Part shown: piece by piece, positions 37,630 through 50,586 of the stretch | Numbering within the stretch: the stretch's first letter is position 1 | How the letters are laid out: every line of letters starts with the position of its first letter | Assembly: GCA_003344405.1 (NCBI GenBank) | Contig: NOWV01000048.1 | Span: 372,001 to 436,000 of the forward strand | Origin: Trichoplax sp. H2 | Lineage: Eukaryota; Placozoa; Uniplacotomia; Trichoplacea | Direction of reading: 5' to 3' | DNA: 64,000 nucleotides | Notes under the pieces: generated by a model | What the model was told of the DNA's origin: nothing | Seen by the model: the letters and a program-made list of their open reading frames with translations, nothing else | Database searches by the model: none | Translations under genes and position numbers: made by a program

Positions 37630-40220
37630 ATCGCTAGCATAGCCAAGATAATTTCCTATTTTTATTCTAATTGTTCATCAAATTGTTCCATTAATGGTGT
37701 AATACGAATAATAGGCAAGTTGTTGATTTACTAATATCAATACAGTTGTTCCATTGACTTTAAATGAGAATCTATTGACGATCTTGCAATAATATTCAAC
37801 TTCGAATTAATTTGTGTCATGTCCATTCTGCCTAAGATTGCCTCGTTGTGATAGTTTAAAATAGATACTTAAATAATCTGATAGTCATTTTGACTACAAA
37901 GTGGTCAGCTGGCTTATCATTTTACCGTAGAAGGCACTTTCAGATGATATTGTCTATTAGCTAGTTAAATACCCTTATTAGTTATCGTATCAATTTGGCA
38001 ACCTTACTGTTATAGCGACCTGTACTTGACAATTTTCTTGGATAAGATACTAGAATTATACGAATAAAGAATAGCAATCATCGTTTAGCCTTATTTCTGT
38101 CATTTTCTACTTATTTTAAGAGGATATATCGAATGATTGATTAAATCAATGATAAGTTTGATCAAATTTATAAAGGATAGTATTTCCTTTGACATAAATT
38201 CGAACGTGCTTAGCGATTTGTATGGAAAATGCTGACAACTTCTATTCCTTGATTTACTCTTTCTTCAACGTATTGCAATCGGAGATCAATTAAAGGCTAG
38301 ATGATAATCCTTAATGAACCTAAAAATTAATGATTTCCATCAACTGTAAAAGTAAATTTCATGTATGAAAGTGAGATGAAAAAGGTTGATCGGTTATACT
38401 AATGGCCTAACTATAATTAATTATTTTCCTTCTCTTTAGTCTTTCTCTTACTTTTTTTTCTGACTACACAATATCACTGTTGACTCGATTTGTAAAACTA
38501 ACTGTAAGTTGAGTATTTTATTAAGAAGCGATTGTATGCTGAAATTTAGTAATAGTCCTAATACGAGTAGTTAGCTGCCACCAGCCTAACGAGTTCACTC
38601 CCTGATGTTATGACTGCTGCTCATCGAATAAGAACAAATGAAACCATTATTAAGATCATTCTATTGATAATTATACATTGAAATCAATAACTGATTTATA
38701 ATAGCTTCATTCATCGTAATAGCCATAAGAAATGAGAGAAATGATACTACATTAAGTACGGTAATTACCAATAATAAAGGTCAGAATGGGCTCTGAAATG
38801 GACACAAACGATAAAGTGCTTATCGTCTAATTTATTATGATTCTTCCTAGGAATGAGTTATTTTATTTGGTTGGATTGATTTTTTCAGCTTTATCAATAA
38901 TTAATTTAGCATGCACATAATTTTATTCATTTCCTGTAGCTGTTAAAATGATAGATTGATATTATAACAATAGGTACAGGGTGTAGTACGGATATGTCAT
39001 GAAATCAAAAATTGATAAAAATATCCATCATTTATTTATAATATTAAAATTCATCAGCGAATAATTTCATTCTATTGTACGAGAAATTTTGAGTAAAGAG
39101 TGTTAAAGAGAAGGATAGGAAATCAATTGTAACTTTTAGAACGAGTAGAATAATGTCGATCGTGAAAACTGTTATCCATTTCTACAAAATCATCTTAATA
39201 TTACAGTATTTTAAAAACGACTAAACAGATACAGCTAGAATTGATAAAGCTTTTAATATGAAATCGCACTTTCTCCAAATGAACTGTTCGGTTATGGATA
39301 AATGCTGTAAACTTCAGTAAGAATAAATTAGTAGTATTCTAGCTTATTTACTGATTGATATAATAATTAATGTTAACTTATGTTGTATCAAATCAAATAG
39401 TTGTATTATGAGACATAGTCAAGAACTACGCTAGTTCAAATAGATACTTATCTTCGAATCTCTTGAGATCCTTCAAGTATTTCCATCTGTTTACCCTCCC
39501 ACTTAAAAATATCATTGATGATATTGTACCAAAATAAGAACTGTTTACAACCCTCTCAGAAACGGCATAATTAATTACCATATTCCTTTCCGTGCAACTT
39601 CCATTTTATTCCCAATACAAATTTAGGGATGATAGTTATCGTGACTAGAAAGTAATTATGGTATAAATATAAGTTTTATCGCTAATGACATTCTACAATA
39701 ATTGTAATGGTAGCTATAGTTTATCAAAAGTTAAAAGATTATTTCTTATTCATTAAATACTCATTCTTGCTTAATGTTCAAAGAAATTAGGGCTTGTTAT
39801 ACAGCTACGAATAGAACTGTTGAGATGTTTAGTTTAATATCATCCTGAAAATAGCAGATTATGAACCTGTATCAGAATTTATAAAATAGACAGCCGCTAG
39901 AATATTTGTTTTTTAACGAGAATGGCCGTTTATTATAAATGCGATAGTTATTAAGCTGTTTTATCATTCATATGATCTCTTTGATGGTCGAAAATTTCTA
40001 CGTACAAATTGATGATAATATCATTCATGCTTATAAAGATAGTAAAAAAACTAAGGTTCTACTGATACATCTTATAAGTACATCGTATGAACTGTTCATT
40101 TAGATTAGAAGCAGAGAATGAAATTTATATGAAAGATTTACTTCTCTAAATTGTTACTAACTTTAAGAAAGCCTGGGATGATTTGAGCAATAAATTTATG
40201 CTAAAAAACAATACAAGATC

Positions 40221-40361
40221 ACGAAAATGATACTTACCTAGATTACCAAATATATTCTCGCTAAGGCACTAAAACACCTGCAACTAGGATTACGAAATGA
40301 TGCTTTATTTACCTGGATTACTAAAATATATTCTCGCTGAGACATTAAAACAGCTGTAACA
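40221..40361 (+). repeat. Diverged 71-bp tandem duplication
   Basis: Two adjacent copies share acgaaa(a)tgatac/gctt, ttacctagattac, atatattctcgct and cactaaaacacctg-like blocks, with about 15-20% differences by eye. Confidence 0.75.
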
Positions 40362-41348
40362 GTTGCAATGGTACTCAAAGTTCAAGTTGTTCTATAACCA
40401 TGGAGATCATAAATAAATTGAAAAATTATTTAGTGTAGAAAAAACGGGATATCCATCGATAGCTGTAATTAAAGTTGATAGAATGCAATCGTTGTCAACA
40501 GGATGAAGTTTATTAATGAATATTTCAGTTCAATACTGTTAGCAAATAAAAATAACAATATAAATAATTAGCTATCAATATAGTTTATTGCGTAGTAATA
40601 ACTATTATTCAATCCATTGGAGAGGTAATAACATGCCAAGAATCTACAATCTCTTAATAGTTATTATCCGAGAGAAATACAATCCATAAGGTATAGTATC
40701 ATTCCAAATGTTTTATAAATCGATGAATATCACATTTGATCAGTTTACACATGTTAATTTTATCACCTATTTTTAGTTTTTCTGTATTCTTATTCTTAAA
40801 TTGAATAAGCTATTAATTATTGCTTATTGATTACTTATTATATATCTAAATACCCTTCCAATCATCTTAATGTATTCAAGTTCTTCACAGATGAATTGCA
40901 TGCTCTAATTTCTATTTAGTTAACACTTAACAGTCAATTTGTTGTCAATTTATTATTTTGAGTATGCTGATGACTTACTTATAATATTCATAGACCAAGA
41001 AATTTACTAGATGATATACTAGCATTTATGTAAAATAGTGTAGCGATACTAAAACTGCTGCTTATTAACCCAACTTAGTCAAAAGCGAGTGATAGTTTTT
41101 CAGTGCTAAATATTAACGTACTAATGAAGATTGACAATAATGCTACCATAAAGTAGATATTTCTTTACATTTGTACTGTATATACAGATCAAATAATTGA
41201 ATACATGCTACGTGTATATATATATATAAGCTCGTAGCATAATTTTTAGGAGTGAATGTATGAGTTACACGAATAAATGCCGATACACTAAAAATAATGA
41301 CAACTTTAAATGAGATGCAAGTACCATTTTTACATTGTATCCGTACAT

Positions 41349-41612
41349 GTATTGTACTCTTATAATTCAACTTCTTAAATCTATTCGTAGAATTAGTCAC
41401 ATTATCTTGACATTATACTTATTTCGGATACTACATATATTGAAAAATAAGGGATAAAAGAATAGATTATCTATTCTGGTAACACATTTCTATCGGTGTC
41501 TATGTGTATTACACTTGTATAACTCAACCTATTAAATCTATTTACGGGATTAATCATTTTATCTTGATATCATTCTCAGTTCGTATATTACACATATTGG
41601 AAAGCAAGGAAT
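41349..41612 (+). repeat. Diverged duplication, period about 156 bp
   Basis: Segments starting near 41349 and 41505 share, in order, tgtatt, tataactcaac, ttaaatctattt, ttatcttgatatcatt and acatattgaaa blocks. They are separated by about 50 bp of unrelated sequence. Confidence 0.65.
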
Positions 41613-42494
41613 TAATGAATAGCTTAATCTAATGCATAAAATTGATATCCATTCTTTTAGTTATAGAATTATCCTAAAGTTTCGCGACTACGATTTGTGC
41701 ACAGATAAGTACAAAGTAAATTTAGCTATAATTAAGTTAGTTATTCCATTTCTTTCTAGGCATACACGCATATATTAGGACTAAAAGATTAAAACACTGC
41801 CCACCGTTATTTGTCAAAAATATTCCGTTACAGATATACATATGATGGGTTAATTGCTGTTTATTAATGTATTAATCTTCGTAATTATTTCTGTCTCTGT
41901 AATTAACAAAAAGCTGGAACTTATAATCAATATGGTCAAAGAAATGTTTGCAGATTGCATAATAATTTAGAAATACAGTGATATTAAAATAGAACTCAAA
42001 AAATTTGTAAGACTGTGATATAATATGGTGTTAGACTTTAAAATAGATACGACTATATGATGTAAATAATAATTTTTCAAAATAATTCAAAAATGGCAGT
42101 GTTTTGGGTATGGATGTCATTTAAAATGTATCATGGAAAAAGCTATTAATTTTACCCTTACATTTCAGTTCATTAATCAAGTAATCATTCTATTTCTGAT
42201 CAATTATTGTGATTCCATTTTGTGCTTGAAAATATTTTAAAATTTCTTACAACTAATAACTTTATATTTGTGTCTATACTCTGCATAATTTAAGTAGGAT
42301 ATATATATATGATAGATGATTGATATCTTCTATGCACATAAAGTAAAAATCATAATCATCGCAATTGTGATGTAATCATAGTAAATTAATATAGTCGTCC
42401 AACATAGGTGATGGTGCTACATTCATCAGTCAGTACTAGTTTGCTTTTACAGTATCTTTAAATTGACCATCGTTAGGAAAAATTTTAATTTTTC

Positions 42495-43214
42495 TTAATC
42501 CTCTTTGACTTTAACCTCCGTTCTCCTACTCATAAACCTTATTACAATTAATGGTAATACGATGGAAATGATAGGTCCTATCCAATATATGAGTAAATGC
42601 AGGTTTAAATCTTCAGTATTACAATGAGCAGTCATGGTTTTAGCCATAATTGGATTGATAAAAACATCGATATGGCCGTAATAGAGATAGGTTATAGCAA
42701 CGACGTAAAGTGTTTGTGAAACTCGATTGAAATCTTCATAACGACGAGTACACCAATCTAGTAAAAAGAGAAGTGAAGTACCTATAAATTCAATCCATGC
42801 GCGTTGAATTGGATCAAGACTTTGACAAGGACGATCTTGATAGAAATGCTGAAAATAGTGATGAGGAAAGTAGTAAGGTGTAAAGAGATAAGCAGCGTAA
42901 CCACCACATAACTGAGCAATCAAAAGAAGCAAATAGAAGAAGAAACGCCCGTCCAGAATAACAATTTCAGATATCCAACCTACATGACCAGTACATCCAT
43001 CGAAGAAATAACATGTAGCTAAAATAACTGAGAACAACCTTAACATTCGAATAGGCAAGGAAAATTGATGATCGGTAAAATTCAATTCCTGTATACAACA
43101 ACTAAGTTGAAAGATGGCCATAAATTCACCAAAAATAAGCCGACCATCACCCTTTAAAAATGGACGAACTAGACGACGTAATATTTGGCATAAAACAAAG
43201 GTAACGATTAACAT
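42495..43214 (-). CDS. Aquaporin-11/12-type superaquaporin, first NPA box lost
   Basis: Single-exon 239-codon frame with about six hydrophobic membrane spans. The order matches AQP11/12: GEFMAIFQLSCCIQELNF (compare STFQLCACTHEL in AQP11), a first pore loop, a helix with LLLLIAQLCGGYAAYL, AWIEFIGTSLLFLLDWCTRR, and a second pore loop INPIMAKTM, then LLIYWIGPIISIVLPLIV. The second loop keeps Asn-Pro. The first, where AQP11 has NPC, reads CTGHVG with no Asn-Pro, so the usual pore half is missing. AQP11-type proteins sit in the endoplasmic reticulum and pass water, glycerol or peroxide; whether this one conducts is unclear. No signal peptide is evident. The intronless structure contrasts with its neighbours. 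Confidence 0.75.
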   Translation of the reverse strand: MLIVTFVLCQILRRLVRPFLKGDGRLIFGEFMAIFQLSCCIQELNFTDHQFSLPIRMLRLFSVILATCYFFDGCTGHVGWISEIVILDGRFFFYLLLLIAQLCGGYAAYLFTPYYFPHHYFQHFYQDRPCQSLDPIQRAWIEFIGTSLLFLLDWCTRRYEDFNRVSQTLYVVAITYLYYGHIDVFINPIMAKTMTAHCNTEDLNLHLLIYWIGPIISIVLPLIVIRFMSRRTEVKVKED

Positions 43215-45825
43215 CTTGCAATTAAAACAGGATTAAAAAAGATCCGGTAATCCAAGTGAATTTTTTCAATAAAATGAAGGTATAATTAAGGAATATTAAA
43301 CCTCCAATGTCTAGTAGTAACTATAAATTCATTCATCCATTGGACTAATCTAATTTAGAGTGGTGTTTTGTTGATGGATGAACAACCGTACGGCACGTTA
43401 TGGCAGTTAACGGGACGCAGGGACGTCTAGACACTAGTTGCACCAGCTGGCTCAAATCCAGTAAGAGATCCTGATTGCGTTGCTAACTAACTGTCAATAA
43501 ATTTTCTGTCTATATCAGGTATAAAAAATTCATCATGTATTATTATACATCAACATGAGTCAGAATATGGCTACATTTCCTTGAATAAACAGTATTGGTA
43601 TCGACTGTAGATTTAAGCCAATGACGGAATGGACGAGGAACTAGGCTAATAATAACACTCCATTTTTTACAAGTAATAATAATATGTGCTAGAGTACACA
43701 ATCTTTTATAAAGATTTACCCTAGATAATTCATTATATTATAATTATAAACCACTGGTTGCTATCCTACTTCATTAAGATACTACCCCAAAGGTTATGTT
43801 TAGGTCTTATGCTATGATCTTCAAAACTACCCCTATTAAGTATTCCATACGATAGGTGTATATCATCAATGCTTGGCTACTGATTCTAAAGGAATAATCA
43901 CAACATTCCATCCTATGATGATAGACAGTAGTTGATAAATTGGCAGAATAAATTAATTCTTCTATCTAGTAGTACTAGAAGATATAAAATAAAATAAAAT
44001 ATCTGCAACTCTATGCCAACCCAAGTGGATAAAGGGCCAATATAGTAGACATACTCAAACAGGATCAATTTATCTATAGAACTGTATTATATATCAAATG
44101 AGAAAAGTTTGAAGCTGCAACACTGTAAACTCTACCCAAACGGATAGGGCATTGATACAAAAGTAAAACAAGACCAATGACTAGATACCACTGATACTCA
44201 AAGATGATCTACGATAACTAGATAATAACCATGTGAAATAAAACTAGTGCTTAGCTTGTATGTCGACTATTTACGGGTATCTAGTAGAGCATAAGTACCT
44301 AAACATGACCAGTACTACCGTACGAAGACCTTAATCGTAATCCTAGAAGACCGTCAATATAAAGTAATTTTTATTCAATGATATGATGACAACAAGAATT
44401 AATTAGTTATAGAATTTGATTTGGAATTAATAGACAATACTAGTAGTTAACGGTCCAATCTATTGACGGTGCCAAATATCATCATAATTAGACGACAAGA
44501 TCAAGATCTCAACTGTGCTTACATAAGACCATCGATAGAATTGCTGTTTAACAATATAACAAGAATTATAGTATGGTTTTAGTTAGAAAATAGAATATAG
44601 ATTAGAAATAATATATAACGCTAATGTTAACGGTCCAAACCATTGACGATGCTAAATATCATTACAAGTGGAGGATAACATCACATGAAGATCTCGATCG
44701 TGCTTATCCTAGGCCATTGATAGAATTAGATAATTTTCATTCAATGATATATCACTATAAGTGTTAAAAAATTGGGTATAATACTAGCGATTAACAGTCT
44801 AATCCTTCGATGATGCCAAATATCATCTTGATTCAACATAAAGCTACAAGCTAAGCCCTAAGAAACATTTCCAGATCGACAGGAATGATCGAATCAAATG
44901 GTTAGTCAATTTCTACTACATGTAAAATGATCATCATCATACTAAGATTTATAGTCCAGATATCGATAGTGCACGTCAAGCTATAGATTTTGACACAGTC
45001 ATCCATTTTGAAGGCACTATCATTAATGTTTATAGTTAGCCCACCTCTGATATTTAGTCTAATTTCTATCATCAAGAATTATAAGTGAAATTTAGGTAAT
45101 GTTATATTATTAATGCAGTATTATAATATTATCTTCTTTGTCGTAGTTCGCGAAGGTGTGTAAGTTATACTAATCAAATGGAAGACAAAATTTTTAATAC
45201 GCTTATTTATAGCTAAAGCTATCTTTAGTAAGACTGATCAAGTTAAATAGGAATTAGTATATGTTATATTTATTTAAAACGAACAAATACTATATCTGCT
45301 ATCTCTACTACCTTCGAAATAATACGAATCTTAATTTTTCCAATTATTAAAGTATGATACCATTAAATTGATAGTATTTATTAGAAAGTCGTGATCATGA
45401 AATTGTAAAGCAAAGTACGGATGGGATGGTTCTAGCAGAGTCATCCTGAAATATGATAGAAAATTGTAATTTTTATTACTGATTGTTCTATACTTGGATT
45501 GCAGATGAAATAAACCGAGTGATTGGCTACTAACGTACACATCTGTAACTAGATAGTTCATTCCTACTCTTAATTAGTTCATCCGGTCACTATCTGCTTG
45601 CCATTTAGGCATCTTGTAACAGAATTTTCTCTACTACTGTACTTATTGATTGACTTTGCTGTAAATTTAAATGGAAAGCATCAATCTGCTCATCAGTTAT
45701 CCTTAATTAGCTGATACTCGCATTCCCACAACTATTATTCATAGTTATTACCGTCATTTGTTCAAGATCGTGATAGTATCAATACAAGAAAGTCGTAAAT
45801 ACGTAAAGATACAATTGAAGAAAAG
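43215..45825. other. Intergenic with a degenerate ~170-bp tandem repeat
   Basis: 2.6 kb between two divergently oriented genes (aquaporin leftward, CCDC148 rightward). No gene is seen. The central part carries the degenerate repeat listed separately. The edges should hold the two promoters. The frame at 45331-45561 shows no recognisable domain. Confidence 0.45.
44330..44830 (+). repeat. Degenerate tandem repeat, period about 163-180 bp
   Basis: The block 'taacggtccaatctattgac' plus 'ggtgccaaatatcatc' recurs at about 44448, 44628 and 44791 with several substitutions. Each is followed by 'aagatctcaactgtgctta' or 'cgatcgtgcttat'-like sequence, and each full copy is preceded by a 'tttttattcaatgatat' block. 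About three copies, well diverged. Confidence 0.7.
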
Positions 45826-48800
45826 ATGAGCGGTAGAGATTTTAAAGCTTTCGTTGCAAGTGCTAGATCAAGCGATGAAGGTACAATCAACACTATCGTA
45901 TATTTTATTAAGAGTCAGTTTTGAATACAGGTATAGCTTAAAGCCTTTCCATATTTGACTTTTATTCTAATTTTAGATACACTAGCTAAGAAAATCCTTT
46001 TACTCGGACAAGGTAGTATGAAATATAAACCGGTTAACTATGAAAAATTGCTCCAAATAACTGAAAGAAAAAAGAATAACGCAAACAGAGAGTTACAAAA
46101 ATTATCGGAATTTAAAAAGAAAAAATTAGAGCATAAGGATAGAAATTTATTACAAAAACATCAGCGATTTTGGGTGGAGTATTATCATCACTTAGAGAAA
46201 GAAAGGAAACGCCTTCAAATCGAGGTAGAAATTGCTTGGTCTGATGTCTCAAAAAATAGGTTAGCAGTTTAAAGACCTAAATCTCTATCGTGATACCGCA
46301 TTATTCTTTGGCATTAGTCTTGGAATGAATAAAGTTAAAGTTAAAATGCCTTCTTTAGTGCTTTCGCCAATTATTCTAAAGAAACTGAGGAACTTAAGAC
46401 TGAATCAGCAAAATCAATCAAAGAATTTAAGGATGACTATATTTCACCGATCTATCATTTAAACGCTAATGTCAAGCATTGCATTGAGAAGCTTTCAAAC
46501 CAATCTGATAATCTAAATCATTCAGGTATTTTATATTAAAATAGATTTACTATCTAAGATGAATAAAGTGACAGTAAAAATATAATCAAGAAATAATGCT
46601 GCTTAATCTGGTCCTTCATTTAAATTATTAAGATTTATTAGAGCCTTTACGTAAAGAGCTTATTAGAATAAAACTACAAGCAAAAGAAACCTCTCAAAGC
46701 TTACAACATGAACAAGAAATGATACAATTAGAATTAAAAATGCCATCAGAATCTGCTGAAGCGCCTGATGTAAAAAGTATGAGATTTAAATCCTATTTCA
46801 TAGATAAATATTAGTATAAAACTTCTTGCTAATACTGGTATCTACGGTACGTTAGCATATGTTGTAGTTATAACCTTGATTGATTGATTTTGTAGATCAG
46901 TATTCCGATATCGGAATACCTGAAGAAGCTATGCTTATGGAATGGCCAAATAAGAGCTTAAAAGAGGCAATTTTACAAGAATTCTTAAGCCTAGACAACC
47001 AGTACAAAGAGCGATTAAACCAATTAAAGGAACAACATCAGCAAATTTTAAAGTTCGTATCTATTAGGAAATTTTAAGATTACAGTAGTAAATTATGTGC
47101 ACGATATAACGTCTAAACACTCTTGTTAATTCTCTTCGCTTACCGTCTAGATCAAGGTTAGGCGATTGGTCAGAAGAGAATCACTTGCAATTCGTAATGC
47201 TTCGAGAGCAATATCCGACAACCATGAGAAATAGAAGAAAGTTGCTCCTAGATCGGATAAAGCGTCAGTTACCGACTATATCCGTTTTAGAATTTGTAAG
47301 AAAATTGCACTAGCTGTGCTAAATTGAACTGCAGTATAGGTGCAATAAATACTATCTTAAATTTTATTATTTCCTTGTATACGTATTATAGGATAAACAT
47401 GAGCGTTGGTGGATCGAATATAACTGGTATCATGAACGGCGAACTGAACTGCTACATAGCTGGTCTCGATCGCGTAATGAATTATTAATTAAAAGCAAAG
47501 CTCTACTAGCTGATGCTTGGTCAAATAATGAAGTAATTAAAGCCAAGGAAGTGGCAATAAGACAGCAAGAACGTCTTTGTCAAGAATTACACCAAAAAGT
47601 TTGTATAACTAATTAAACTCTCGTTTCTATAAAAATTAATCCTATTAATCTGTGATAGCATTGCTAGTGATTGCTGGTGAGAATATACCACCCAATTGAT
47701 CGATCGTAAATCAATTACTTATCTTTCGTGACATGGCTTAAGGTTACGATATGGCGTGAACAAAAATTAGAGCTGCTAAAATTAGAAGAAGAAATGGCTA
47801 CGAAATTAAGGGAGAATGAAGCCGCTAAACTTGCAGCTGAAGTAGAACAAGAACAAAGAAAACGCTTAGCTGCCAAGGATAAAGTAATTTTAAGAAAATA
47901 TTCGATTTTTAACTGTACTGTATACTAATCATAACAATATTTATAGCATTGGCTTAATTTAGCCACATTGTAAATCGCAAATTAAAAACTAATTACTACA
48001 TGTCTAAACTATTCGCTATATGATATAGGTAACTGCTTATAAGAAAGATTTAGAAAAAAAACGTCGAGAGCAAGAGGAAGCTGATAAAATGAGATTAACT
48101 GAATTAAGAAAGATTTTGGCTGAACAAGCAGTAAAGGATAAAGCTAGGTAGTTAAATGATTTTGATGGTTCTACTCTTTAGGAATTAAAAATTGAGTGGT
48201 AATAGTATGTTTCGTTATCGATAAGTTTTTATTTCTATTAACTACATCATGAAAGAATTGAGTATCGTAAGGAAGAGCATCGAAAGAAAATAGAAGACAG
48301 GCGTTTAGCTAAAGAAGAGGTTATTAGGCAAGAAATTGAGAAAGAGGCAAGACTGGATAGGCTTCGACAGAAGGTACCGTATTCATTACTCTTTATTTGC
48401 AATACACACGCATAACTCTATCTGAAGAGTAAATAGGATGAACAAGCCATTTCACGATTATGTAGATGGAGCGAATAAAATTTAAACTGTATAGTATCGC
48501 TAAAAGAATCGATTTACGTTTATCGAATAAAAGATGGTAAAAAGTTTTCGTTTAACCAACAATCTACACGTAGGTTGAAGTCCATGTAGAAAATGATCCA
48601 CTGCGCTTATTGCAGCCTACTGAGGTAATCATATAATGCAAAATTTGATTTGATTTCAGGAGCTATTGCAACTTCCTGATACACTACCATAATTCCAGAT
48701 TATTAAAATGTATTTTTGACCCTTTCAGGCCTATAATGCTAAGACAGCATATGCACAACAAGAATCCGAACTTCAAGATCCAATATTTTCAGTTTATGGC

Positions 48801-49079
48801 TATACGGATGATAAAGTAATTTCTAGTTTTAAAATATGGATCTACTTATTTCTACTGTTTATTATTTGATAAACGAAAGAATACCATCAATAACACTATC
48901 ACACTTTAATTTGCCAGATTTTATCCGATCCTCGTTATAAAGTAGAGGCAGCATTGCGAACAGCTGGTCTCCTAAAATCAGATTACGCGAGAATGGTCCT
49001 ATCGACAGTAACACCTCTACAACCGCCAAGACCAGATCAAGAAACAACTATGTTTCATCCTTCATTTAAGTCCATATAA
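45826..49079 (+). CDS. CCDC148: Coiled-coil domain-containing protein 148
   Basis: Thirteen exons (45826-45880, 45977-46259, 46359-46525, 46633-46776, 46896-47052, 47151-47295, 47392-47598, 47743-47883, 48029-48147, 48256-48373, 48574-48624, 48729-48815, 48918-49079) close to 611 codons plus stop; human CCDC148 is about 590. Landmarks in order match: MKYKPVNYEKLLQITERKK (human IKYKPVDYQQLRALTEAKK); WSEENHLQFVMLREQYPTTM with NRRKLLLDRIKRQLP; a long Glu/Lys/Arg coiled coil in the second half; and the tail DPRYKVEAALRTAGL, LQPPRPDQETTMFHP (human DPRLRFELALREAGL, QKPPRKDMESTVF). The protein is poorly characterised; its spread among ciliated animals suggests a ciliary or centrosomal role, which is inference. 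Confidence 0.85.
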
Positions 49080-50586
49080 GATGTATCCATTGATGATATT
49101 CATACTGTAATCATTGCTGTGATACCACTTCAACATCTTCTGTACATACTTGTGGAATGTTTCCCTAATAAAACTGTGCTTATATTTTGCATGTGTAATC
49201 AATAACGAACAGTGGAGAGATCGTACGAGATACTCAATTTAAGTAATTTAATTATACAAACATGTACATTGCCATAATCTTTATTTCACAAATTATTACT
49301 TTCCTCGTCAGTAACATAATATCGATTTCAGCAGTCACATACCCAAGTCTGTACTCTAGAAATTAGAAATCCGTTCCACGGAAAAAAGAAAAAGAAATAA
49401 CTATACCGTGTAACCTTAATAAATAATAATGTCGTCTACGATACTTTATTAGTGAAGCCATCAAACACATTGTTAGGTATAGTATAACATTGTAGTTCAC
49501 GGTAGGCGTTTATGATGCGCATACTTGTTCAACATACATAGCTTTAATTAATTAAAGAATATGGCCGCAATACCAAGTATAATGTGTGCCTGGATATTTC
49601 AGATCAAAACGTGGTTACTTTACATGTAGTTGTGGATATCTTTTGATACTACTAAAAGAAGGAAAGATTTCCTATATACAACTGTCATCTAGGTTAACTT
49701 TCTACAGCATGGTGTACGGTTGGAGTTGTACTGTACTGTATAGCAAAATGATCAGTAAAGCTAATTAGCTTGATTGTTTCTGCTAGTGAACGAACTCATC
49801 AAATAGGAAGTACTGACTAGTGTTAGAAAAAAAGAGAAACGACCGTTCACTATACAACACTAGAATATGGCGGCTGACTATTTTGCTTGTCATTTTAACA
49901 GTAGTATAGTGTACATTTGTAACCGTACACTAAGCTGTTCAATACGGTGAACCAAAGTACAACAGTCAATACCGGGTTGGCTATTCTCTCTTCCGATTAA
50001 AAGTCCTAGATGCAATGGCGTACAGTATACGAAATCTTACCCTAGAAACTAGAAAACCCTTCCTGCATAAAAATAAACAAATAAACTCCATTCAATCTGT
50101 TAAAGTTCTACTATTATATATAGGCTATAGAGTCATTTAGTTATTGTTATTGTAACGGGCAACTGAAAAATTACTTTCTATTCTACCTTTCACGATCAGA
50201 CATTCTATTGTCTGGAAAATTAGTTTCCGATTGTACTCTATTGGCTTCCAACCCTGATCACCTGTTGCTGAAATCTAATCAAAGTAACATGCAGAATATG
50301 CAAGTGATGTTATTGAATTACCTATATAGGCAATAGAGATAAAACTATTGTATCGGTAGTTTATATAAATTACAGTGTACACCCATAATTGAGGAAATTT
50401 CGACCGATAGCGTAAGTAAGATTTCCAAATTATTTGTCTATCTCAATAGTTTAGTATACGCTAATATATGTTATAAGTTTTCTTTAAATCATTCCTCTTC
50501 TATCACAAACAGGGCTCATTTCAAATCTAACGTACTATCATATCGCTTACTTTATTCAAAGCGTACAGAAAAACCTTCCTATATCG
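49080..50586. other. Intergenic spacer
   Basis: 1.5 kb between CCDC148 and the REXO1-like gene. It holds the left copy of a dispersed repeat (about 49471-49540) that recurs right of the REXO1-like gene, and a GTAC tract near 49725. No gene seen. Confidence 0.45.

Larger units (their letters stand above)
36595..42494. other. 5.9 kb gene-poor region with short diverged duplications
   Basis: No intact gene is visible. Contents: the probable promoter of the DED-NHL gene at the left; a possible degraded Roco fragment at about 37510-37630; a 71-bp tandem pair at about 40221-40361; a 156-bp-period pair at about 41349-41612. Open frames at 36926-37297 and 41143-41400 have no recognisable domain. The rest is AT-rich sequence with stops in all frames. 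Confidence 0.45.
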
